From: Sipunculus nudus
Lineage: Eukaryota > Annelida > Sipuncula > Golfingiida > Sipunculidae
Length of the DNA stretch: 64,000 nt
Assembly: GCA_026874595.1 (NCBI GenBank)
Contig: CM049316.1
Coordinates: forward strand, 28,133,339 to 28,197,338
Direction of reading: 5' to 3'
Shown here: piece by piece, positions 13,801 to 25,800 of the stretch
Position numbering within the stretch: the first letter of the stretch is position 1
Layout of the letters: each line of letters opens with the position of its first letter
The notes under the pieces: generated by a model
Database searches by the model: none
What the model saw: only the letters and a program-made list of their open reading frames with translations
Told to the model about the DNA's origin: nothing
Position numbers and translations under genes: made by a program

Positions 13801-16800
13801 TGAAAATGTCATGGAATAAATAATTTGGCACACTGTTGGTGGTCAAGGGGCCATAGCTAGCCACTGATGGCAAAATAAAGCAGTTTACCTGACTGTTTTT
13901 ATGACATTCTCAGGAAAAGCTGATTTTATTTTTAATTATAGGGGCAATCATAAACATAGTTTAGAATTGCTGCTTTAGGGCTTAGTATATGAGGCCTTTT
14001 AAATTCACATTCCTCTGGTCATAACTGTGAAAAAAGAAAACCATACCCACTATTTTTCTGATCTATTAACTTGTAGACCAGAAAAATAATTCAATTAGAA
14101 AGTTTTACAATAGAATAACGTTTTCAATTTGACAAAAGAGGCTCACATTTACTTTACCTTAGTTTAATTTTAGAAATTTAAATATGACCATGTAACCAAC
14201 AGAAATCATCATGTATATAAACTAGACATTTCTTGGCACTGCAGGTGCCATAGTATTCCAATACAATTAATCCCCCCCCCTTTTTAAGAATAGGCCCCAA
14301 CCTTCAGCAGCATATACTGACACTTGGCAAGCAACCATGGTTTCTTCCATCCATCAACTTGAGAAACAATATCTTTCACCAAATATGGGGGCCAATATAG
14401 TGAATCACTCTGGAGAAAAGGGGATTAATTTATACTATTAAAATGGTAAGGCAGGTGGGCCAACAGTCTGGTTGATGAGAAAATTCTCTAAGATGGATGT
14501 ACATGCCAAATTGCAGACCAACACATTGAACAATTCCTCAGATATGAGCAATTTTCACCTAAAGCAAATGTACAGATAGATGCCACACAAAAACTATTGC
14601 AGATGGGGCCACCAGACTTGAATATCAGATGGAGGTATCCAAGATCTATGGAGAAGCACAATTTCAGGCCAATACAACAAATCATTCCTGAGAAAAGGGC
14701 ATTTATTTATACTATGAAAACAGTAAGGTAGGTGTAGGGGCCCACAGTTACTTTACCTAAGTTAATATTTGAATCTAAATATGACCATGTAACCAACAGA
14801 GATCATCATATATATAAAATATTTACCTGTATGCAATCTAAGATGAACTTTAAGGCTCCCTTGGGTGGCAAAGTGTTTGTCACACACATGGCACTTGAAC
14901 TCTTTGATTCCAGTGTGTGTTTTCAGATGAGCAGTCAGTGTGCTTTTAACAGCAAAAGCACGGAAGCACTGATTACATTTGTAGGGTTTCTCATGTGTGT
15001 GTATGCGGATGTGGCGGACCAAGTCACTGGGTTTCTTGAATTCTTTGCTGCAGTACATGCACTGGTGCCATCTAACACCGTTCACCTGAAAAAAGGATTT
15101 AATAAAAGTTAAATCCATCCCAAACATTACAGAATATGAAATTCAAGGTACAAGATTTTTTTTAACAAGATACACAGTATTAAACATAAGTATGAAATGT
15201 CAAAGGTGAATAAATATGTTTAGTGAATTTATATTAAAATATGATTATAACAGAGCAATATACATCTATTAGGAGAACAGAGATACTTGAATACATATTA
15301 ATTTTTTTCTCTGGAGCAATAAAAACTCTGATATAACGGAGTCAGGTGTGGGGAATATTTGAATAGTTTTGAGAAAGCAAGACCAATCTGAAATTAATCC
15401 AGTTAAAAAACATATGTATTCTTTTAAATAAAAAATGCATTCTTTATGCTATTAAAATCTTCCATTATTAAATTTAAGAGACAGGTCAAGGGCAAAGATA
15501 GTAAATGATTTAACACGTATTCGGCCTTTCAGATTTGTTTCTCCTTTTCTTCACCTTTCTGATGACATGTTTCTTGACAGTTCCTGTAGCCGAGTCATGG
15601 ATTGACATCGTGACGGTATGTGACTCAATAAAACCTCCACTCAGAGTGCCTGGTGTCCCCGTCACGCTGGCAAGTTGTGGAGCACTCGAACTGGCTGCCA
15701 CGGTGTTGATGCTGCTGGTATCCATGGTAACAGGTGTGGTTGTCATGGATTGTTGCCCCTCTTTCTGGGTTGAAGGGAGACCACTGTTCTCTAGGGCTTG
15801 CCGCAGAATATCAGAATTATTTTGTTCAGTAAGATTCTGGAATAAAAGTACAGTATACAGGTTTTTCACTACTTTGAATGACATTTTAATTTTTACAACT
15901 GCTAAAAGATGGTTACTTTAAATGCAGTATATATTTAACAGTTCATTAAATGTCTAAATGACAGAGACAAAGTTTGTGGACTCTTTTATGTGGTGATACT
16001 ACTCCAATGATAAAAATTTTGAAACACACATATATACAGTAGTATAGAACAGTCCAACAAACAAAAAGCATACTGATAAACTATAAAAGTGGAAATCACA
16101 AAATTTAACCTGGTAAATACTGTGGTTGGCTTTTTGTTCACAAGGGTTTCAAATAGGCAATATTCATAAAGGTGAAATTATCACAAAAATAAACCATGGT
16201 GAATAAGACCCCATATCTGCATGGGTGAACAGTAATTTTTTCTATAGGTTCAATGACATATGACATAATCGTGCCAGTAAAGCGTCAATAATAGCATACA
16301 TTTTGTTACCCGTAGTTCAAAGACTGATAACATAAATAAAATCAATACTTTGGTATATATGCCATTATTGCATGAAGGATTTCCACCTGTTTGATGTACC
16401 CTTAGCTCCAAGCACAAATGTCAAGATTTTGCATACATATTATTAGGTAACTGTTACGTTGGAATTTGCTGTATGGTAAATAGTGAAAATGAAACCCTTG
16501 CAAAAGACTGAAGGAGTGAAAATTCAAAATATTTAACCTTGCAAATATGAAACCAGTACCCTCTAATTATTCCCAAATGGTGTTACCTGAGCTCCCCCGG
16601 CGGCTGCTGCCTCCGGCACCTGTTCTGACATCTCCAGCAGATGCTGTATGACATCATTCACGTTCTGTTTATGTACAATGGTCTCCTTCTGTGGTTCACT
16701 CGGGACTTTGATTGTCTGCAGACACAATTACATCATGGTTATAAATGCTACATACTCTGATTTACTTTGTTTTAAAAATCTTAAGATTTCATGCCAAACA

Positions 16801-19800
16801 ATAATTCAAGGTCTTCTAATGAAATATTCTTAAAGGTGAATATTTCAAGCTCTTAATTGTAATTTCACTTATAAAATGTTTGTAACATAATCTAACCAAT
16901 ATTTTGAATTCCTAAAAAGCAGCACATCATACAGAAGCATGTTTGTTTGATTAGAGAGCTAATATTAATGATAAGGGTTTTGATAAAGGAATTGCCTCAT
17001 CATACCTTTTAATGTTTAAGTATTTAAATGGAAAACATAAGTTGATATAGCCATGGTGGTAATGTGTATTACAGAAAAATACCTACCAGTGATAAAACAT
17101 TTAACATAATGTTGTGTGCCATCAGTCATCACAGATACTGATAATCCAAACTAATTTTTTGTTCAAGTTTTAAACTGTGATATATTCAACATTAATATTC
17201 AAATTAACAATGGAGGGTCTTCCTTTCCTGATAATGCCCCTGCAAGTAGGTTTTTCTTCTATACTTTACAATTATCAACCACAGACTGCTATATATCTGG
17301 TGCATGTGTGTACAAGATCAACAATATCACATCTATATTACAACTGATGATGGCATTTAAATAGTTGTCAGGCAACTCTTCTGTGGCTATACACCTTGTA
17401 AATGCCTGTATTTGGTCTTGAAGTGTCAGTAACAATGACAAGTGTTTGTCCTAAGGGGGGGGGGGGGTTATTTTCCATAGTTCCACAAATCCTGGGCAAT
17501 TTCACATTATTCAAGAAATTCCACTAAGGGTCAGTCTACTGCAACTCCAATTTCACACACTAGTCAGTGTATCCAGTAAACCTGGCCAATGGAAATTCTG
17601 CCCTGGACGAATATGGGAGGGATCGCACAGACTTGTCAAAACACCAGAATAGGTAATACACTGGTGAATATAAAGGTTACCTGAGGGTCTGAGTGTGTAC
17701 GACTGACATGGGCATTAAGGCTTCCCAACTTCTTGAAGGCACAGCTGCACTCTTCACACTGGTACACTGGTGCGTCACTGTCTTTGGGATGGCTGTGTAC
17801 ACGCTGAAAAATAAAACAGAAATAGTCTAGGACTGAACCTGGGACCTGCAGCTCTAAAGTCAAATGGTTTAACCACTGTTAAAGACCCTATACCCAGTAA
17901 GTTATCCATACCAGTATATGTGCCCTCAAATTTCCTCGCTGAGCAAATGTCATGGGGCAGAAATCACAGCTGAATGGTCGGTCCCCCGTGTGTTTTGACA
18001 TGTGGATCTGTAGCGCCCCCTTTTGGTTGAATGCTTTTTCACAAATACTGCATTTGTAAGGTCTCTCTCCTGAAGAGTACAAAAAACATGCTTGTAAAAT
18101 GACCTTTCTTGACTGTATGTGAACATGTGGGTACAGTGTTACCTGTGTGAATCAAGATTTGTAATATGATATTACAGGTGTTTGATATAAATATTTAACC
18201 TAGCATAAAGCAAAGAAATGATTACCATTTTTAGTCTATTCTGTGCATGCGTCTACAAAATATCAACAGCTGGATCCCCTGATTTTAATGAAATGTAACA
18301 TTTAGGTCAGCAAAGGTGTACATTTCAAAATTATTAAATTTTGGTGTTAACAACCATGTTATTAATTAAAGTCTTAATTAGTCCTTTTATGCATACTAAG
18401 TATCTCAAAAGTTTTGTCAGTTAACTAAACAGAATTGCCAAAATACAGACCTACTTCTTGTTTTATCTTTTCTAGAGAACCAGAGCAGGCAGCACAATTT
18501 GGCTGATTTTAGCTTCATGAAATTATGGATTCATGGATCTGAAGGAGTGTTTGGCCTGAGCACATGCAGTCTTGTTCATTACCGTTTCCCCCCGTGGATA
18601 ATCCGCACTTTTTCTCCATGAAATTGAAATAAAAAACATTGGTGCATATTATACATGGAAGCATAATTCCAAACTATTTTCCCCATCACATTGGACATCG
18701 TATTGTGGGCCGACGGTGAGTGATAATAAAGGTTTTATGCAAACTAAGTGTATACTCACTGAACTTTATCAAATTAGGCATAAGAAAACATAATAATAGG
18801 TTTTATTTACTGTCATAATTTCATAAACTTAAAATACACCTTTAATGTGGCTTACAGCCGAAGAACATGATGATTTGTGAACTGAAATATGCATGACTGT
18901 GCATGGTTTGGCCGACTTCATTTAATGTCATTGTCAGTTGGTAGATGGCGCTGTGCGCACCAGCACTGGGGTTGTTATACCGGGTCATTAATTCTCTTAG
19001 GAAATGATCCGTGATACACTTAAATACTTCCAAAACAAATTGAGCCATGGGAGGAATAATTGCCTAGTGGTTCCTTTAGTTAATTAATTACCATCGTCAG
19101 ATTGATCAGTTGTACAAATTAATGTTATCACGGCCATGGTGTTATAACTTGATAACAAAGGTTGGGGGATTTCTTCTTTATACTAAACTATATATATATA
19201 GAACATCATAGGTCATGCACTCTCGAAAGAAAATCTTTCATGTAGCGTATTGCACTGTATAGATGAAAGACAAACCAGTGGGGCAAAGATCAAAGATAAA
19301 AATCAGGGCACCTCCACTTGCACAGATAAGCAGGTCGTGTGAGTCTGTCACCTGGTCAGGGGAAGTCCAGGGTCTGCCCCAGGTGCCTAGAATACCAGGC
19401 ACCAGCCAGGGTTCGGTAGTCGGTACATTCGCTCAACAATAGAACAAACAGTGAGTACATACAGGTGACCGTGACTTAACCCATGGGCAATCAACCGGCT
19501 CAGCACTGGATAAACACGATGGCCCGTATTAGGCAGGTCAATTTAATAGTAATATATCACTTTGGTCAGAAAAAAAAACTCATAATCTGTAATAGCCAGG
19601 TGGTCGTATTTCACAGCATTTATAAATTGATTATATAACAGAGTTTCGAAAGGGACTGATATAAAATGGTCGTAATTTGCTCGCATTTTACAGGTGGTTG
19701 TTCAGTATATTATATCTTACTTAAAACAGGTACATGTCAGTATTGTACACTTAACAGCACCCTTTTTTTACATTTGACAGCTAAAGGAGAATAACCTTTT

Positions 19801-22800
19801 TGCTATTTTAAGTGTAAGGATCTTCTTCTAAGAGACTTGTCGGTCTGACTGGCAAAGTTTACCCCCACTGAGCCAGTGAACATTTGATGACTACGGCAAA
19901 TACATATTGTAGCATTCAAGATTTTGGCCAGAAGCAGGCTGCGTATTATACACAGGGTTATGTGTTTTTCCTCAGAAATTGTTGCTCTAAATAGGGGTGC
20001 GGATTATCAACGGTAGCGGATTATCCACGGGGGAAAACGGTATACATGAAATAGATGCCAGAGAGGGTTGTAGAATCAAGGTCTGTGACAGCAAAGCCAA
20101 AGAATTGGTAGTATGAACATGGGCATGTCTGCAATTTGTCCATTACCTGTATGTATCCTGACATGTCTGTCCAGCTGACTGGGTTTCAGAAATGTCTTGC
20201 CACAGTATTTACATTTATGATGGAAGTTGGTCCTGTCAATCTGACGCTTGTATGACCGGTGGTGTAAGGAATTCCTGAAAAAAAACATAGGCATGTTAAT
20301 ACATCATGCTAATAACTGCAAGATAAATTAGTTGGGTTCCGCATCTGATGTTGTAAGGTGTTATAAAAAGTTTTTTTTTTCAAAGAATAAGTCCATGGGT
20401 TGATGATGGCACTCTGTTTACAGAGAATGAAAGCAGGTAACCATGTAAAAGGGATGATATATTATTATTGCACTTCTAAATGTCAGGTTTTCACAGCACA
20501 GGTCTTGGAATAATCCTGCGGCGATAAACTATGGTGTAGAAATTAAAGTGATTGTCTTAGGCTTAACAGACATTTTATAATTTCTTATAATTTCCATGGT
20601 TTTCATCTGCTAGAGAAATAACAAACTAAACTGAAACAGTCATACTGAAAATGTCTTTAAAAACCTTAATTACAATGTACTGACCTGATCTTGTAGTGGA
20701 CCTTCATATGTTCTCGGAGCAGGGTGAGTTTAGAAAATTCCATACCACACTGTTTACAAGGATAAACCCTAGTCCCCTCCTGTTCCTCTCGATGTTCCTG
20801 AATGTGGCGGTCTAGCTGACTCTATAATACAAAGTGTAAGCAAATTAAAGACACAAATATACACAAATAAAGTGATTGGAAAATTGGTACAGCATGTTTA
20901 TCCATAAAACTGACTAAATCAGACGTGTAAGTACTTACGGGTAATCTGCCAGAGAAGTCAAAGGTAGAGTCTAAACAATTGAACAAAGTTCAGAGATATT
21001 GTACATGGACTCAAGTATTATCATTGACATCATAAGAATAATGTATTATTAACAGTAAAAAGTTTCATTTAGTACACAAATACTTCTTCACAACTGATTC
21101 AATTATGATGATGGATCATAAAACACTACTGCATAATATTGAGCGTCCCAATCCTCCTGAGTCAAGTAGTGTTTATGCCTGAAACCTTTCATTTAAATTT
21201 TTTTTTAATAAAATAATATTAAATATGTGTCATTTGATTTTCTCATTTAGGAACAAGGAAAACTGTTTGTATATTTGCTGTCATGTAAGCCATACATTTA
21301 ATAAATGTTATGATAATAAACACAATAGATATTGAAAAATAGAAATGAATGCAAACATAAACTAAGCTTCAAAAGAATTGAAACGCAAGTTTTAGTGGAA
21401 TGCTCATACAGTTTCATCTTCTTAAAGAAAAATAATAAAGATAAACCAGGAGGCAGTCCTGACCTGTACTGGAAACTCATCTCCACACTCTGGACACATG
21501 ACATTCTCCTCCCTCTCGTGTAACATGATATGAGCCTTTAGACTAGCGATGCGGGAGAACTTCTTGCCACACTCTGGGCACATTGGGTTTTCAGTGTTAT
21601 GGATTGCCATGTGAAGATGAAGGTTGTCCTCGACATTGAATGTAAGGTCGCACTGGTTACAACGAAATGGTTTGTCATCTTCATGCTGTCGTAGATGGCG
21701 CTGCAACTGTGCCCATCGCTGAAGCATCTTTCCACAGACATCGCATTTAAATGGACCCTTTCAATATGAAAACAATATTCCAAAAAGTCATCTCATTAAA
21801 CTATTTATGAACATACAAAACTATTACTTTTCCTTTTTCCAACTGCTTCCAGGCTTATTCTGAATATGCAGGAGATGCATGTTTGTATTGTTTACTTCTT
21901 GAATGTTCTATATCTGCTTGTGAATGTGTTGCAGTTAGTAAAAGGGAACATTAACTTAAGAAAAGTGTGTTTTAACGTGGTCCATATTTTTGTCATGAAA
22001 AGTTCTCTTATTACAGCTATTTCTTCACAGACCAATATCTTCTTATGACGGTCTCTTTAAAAATTTTTAATCTGTTTGAAATTCAACAAGACCCATTTTT
22101 ATTCAAAAATTACCTTGTATAAAAACTTTGAATTGAATGAAATTTGAATGAAAAACTTAACTTTGAAATTCATCACACCTGGAATTAGATAATTTCATTT
22201 CCAAGTTATCAATACATATCCCAGAACATGCATATATCCTGAGACATTTCTTGATATTTTTTAGATATAACAGGCTGATATGTCACCTTGCCAACTGGTG
22301 GTTTCACATCAGATGGTCTTGGTAAACCCACTGGTACTGGAGACTCCACAATGGCGTCAGGCTCATTTGCCATCCCTATGGAGACCACAGGCATTGTCAC
22401 AGGAACCTCATGCACTTCTCCCATGGAGACAGATGGCAACAACTCTAGGGTGGTCGAGGGCTGTTCCACCATAACCTGTTTGATGAATAGCAGAGAAGGA
22501 AAATTAATGAAATTAAAGATTTGACACATTATTACCAATATACTTGTTAAAGGTATACCTAGTAAGAGCCATGTATAAATTTGTTACATAATACTGACTG
22601 ATTTACCTGTGACTGTAAATGTTTTAACCTGAGCATTAAATATACAGTAAAACCTCAAAATTACAACCACCAACTGGACCTTGATAAAGTAGTCAAATTT
22701 TTTAGGTGGTCTTCTAAGAGAGGTCTGATGTATAAAGAGCAAACAAATTGGGACCATGAAAAAGTGGTCATTGTTTTAAGGTGGTCCCTAAACTAAAGTG

Positions 22801-25800
22801 GTCATCAGGCGAAGTTTTACTGTATCTGACCAATCTGGCACTGAACCAGACTGTGGAGGATACTGCCATAGTTTGCAGTAATTTAACCTACATTTTAATT
22901 GCCAGAGGTGCCACAATATGACTGGTACACAACCATTCTGAGGCAATGCCAAATGTGGAAATGATGCCAGGTGTGTCTTAATTGGGGGGGGGGGGCTCTT
23001 TTTCCATATTTTCCTATTATTCTGAAGAATTTGATATTTTGTGAAGGGCCATTTTGAGGCCTGTACAAGCAAAAGAATGGGTACCAGTAACATGCTCATA
23101 TAAGGGTAACTGGTCTGTCTGTGGAAATGTGAAACCCTTCCCTTCACAGAATCCTGAATCTGCCCCAAGAGACGATTCTGCCAAATTAAGAGTACTGATA
23201 AAGGACTGATCACTGTTCAACCAGAGGCCATTTCTACTCCAAACAAAACTCTTCCTGTTAGGGACTGTGGGACAGCAGGGACTACTTCTCTTAACTGTCA
23301 AACTTTAAAATAAATTTTTTTTTTACGTTTCAAGGAAACATCTTCTATTTATATTTCACAATTGTAGGCTTACAAAATATTGCTGAAGTCCTTACCACAA
23401 AAACACCATGTTTGTGTAATTTGCCTTGAAACCATTCTTATCCAATATATCTGAACAGACTACATTATTCTCCTCACTACATTTTACCTACACCGTCTGA
23501 GTAATCAGAAGCCGCAGTGCATTGTGAGGATCAGATTGTGACATCCATAAACCCTAAGCAGCAGAGTTGTACTCTTAACCATTACACCAACAGCCCTGTA
23601 TATGAATAGTACACCAGTGATAATAGCACTCATAACACAGCTTAAGGACTGACCTGTTGATGCAGTTGTCCATTCTGCACCAGGGACTGGACCAGCTGAG
23701 CCTGTATTTGTTCCTGTGTGCCGGCAGGCAGCTGCTCCAGCTGTACGACGGTCGGCCCAGAGCCGTCCTCTCCCACCTGCTGCAGGATAGTGGCATGGTG
23801 CATTCCATCCTCCCCAACTTGTGTGATCAACGTGTACTCTACAACACACACAGTGATACATCAGGGTAACAGTCCTGGTGGAAAAACAACAACGTGTACT
23901 CTACAACACAGACAGTGATACATCAGGGTAACAGTCCTGGTGGAAAAACAACAAGGTGCAATCTACAACACAGACAGTGATACAGCAGGGTAACAGTCCT
24001 GGTGGTAAAATAACAAGGTGCAGTCTACAACACAGACAGTGATACATCAGGGTAACAGTCCTGGTGGTAAAATAACAAGGTACAATCTACAACACACACA
24101 GTGATACATCAGGGTAACAGTCCTGGTGGAAAAACAACAAGGTGCAATCTACAACACACACAGTGATACATCAGGGTAACAGTCCTGGTGGAAAAACAAC
24201 AAGGTACAATCTACAACACACACAGTGATACATCAGGGTAACAGTCCTGGTGGAAAAACAACAAGGTACAATCTACAACACACACAGTGATACATCAGGG
24301 TAACAGTCCTGGTGGAAAAACAACAAGGTGCAATCTACAACACAGACAGTGATACAGCAGGGTAACAGTCCTGGTGGTAAAATAACAAGGTGCAGTCTAC
24401 AACACAGACAGTGATACATCAGGGTAACAGTCCTGGTGGAAAAACAACAAGGTACAATCTACAACACACACAGTGATACATCAGGGTCACAGTCCTGGTG
24501 GAAAAACAACAAGCTACAATCTACAACACACACAGTGATACATCAGGGTCACAGTCCTGGTTGAAAAACAACAAGCTACAATCTACAACACACACAGTGA
24601 TACATCAGGGTCACAGTCCTGGTGGAAAAACAACAAGCTACAATCTACAACACACACAGTGATACATCAGGGTCACAGTCCTGGTGGAAAAACAACAAGG
24701 TACAATCTACAACACACACAGTGATACATCAGGGTAACAGTCCTGGTGGAAAAACAACAAGGTACAATCTACAACACACACAGTGATACATCAGGGTCAC
24801 AGTCCTGGTGGAAAAACAACAAGGTACAATCTACAACACACACAGTGATACATCAGGGTCACAGTCCTGGTGGAAAAACAACAAGGTACAATCTACAACA
24901 CACACAGTGATACATCAGAGTAACAGTCCTGGTGGAAAAACAACAAGGTACAGTCTATAACACACACAGTGATACATCAGGGTAACAGTCCTGGTGGAAA
25001 AACAACAAGGTACAATCTACAACACACACAGTGATACATCAGGGTAACAGTCCTGGTGGAAAAACAACAAGGTACAGTCTATAACACACACAGTGATACA
25101 TCAGGGTAACAGTCCTGGTGGAAAAACAACAAGGTACAATCTACAACACACACAGTGATACATCAGGGTAACAGTCCTGGTGGAAAAACAACAAGGTACA
25201 GTCTATAACACACACAGTGATACATCAGGGTAACAGTCCTGGTGGAAAAACAACAAGGTACAATCTACAACACACACAGTGATACATCAGGGTCACAGTC
25301 CTGGTGGAAAAACAACAAGGTACAATCTACAACACACACAGTGATACATCAGGGTCACAGTCCTAGTGGAAAAACAACAAGCTACAATCTACAACACACA
25401 CAGTGATACATCAGGGTAACAGTCCTGGTGGAAAAACAACAAGGTACAATCTACAACACACACAGTGATACATCAGGGTCACAGTCCTGGTGGAAAAACA
25501 ACAAGGTACAATCTACAACACACACAGTGATACATCAGGGTCACAGTCCTAGTGGAAAAACAACAAGCTACAATCTACAACACACACAGTGATACATCAG
25601 GGTCACAGTCCTGGTGGAAAAACAACAAGGTACAATCTACAACACACACAGTGATACATCAGGGTAACAGTCCTGGTGGAAAAACAACAAGGTACAATCT
25701 ACAACACACACAGTGATACATCAGGGTAACAGTCCTGGTGGAAAAACAACAAGGTACAGTCTATAACACACACAGTGATACATCAGGGTAACAGTCCTGG

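Noticed and set aside
23017-23301. Minus-strand open frame of 94 codons in ZNF236 intron 2
   Set aside because: Lies in an intron, has no family resemblance, and overlaps another frame of similar quality.
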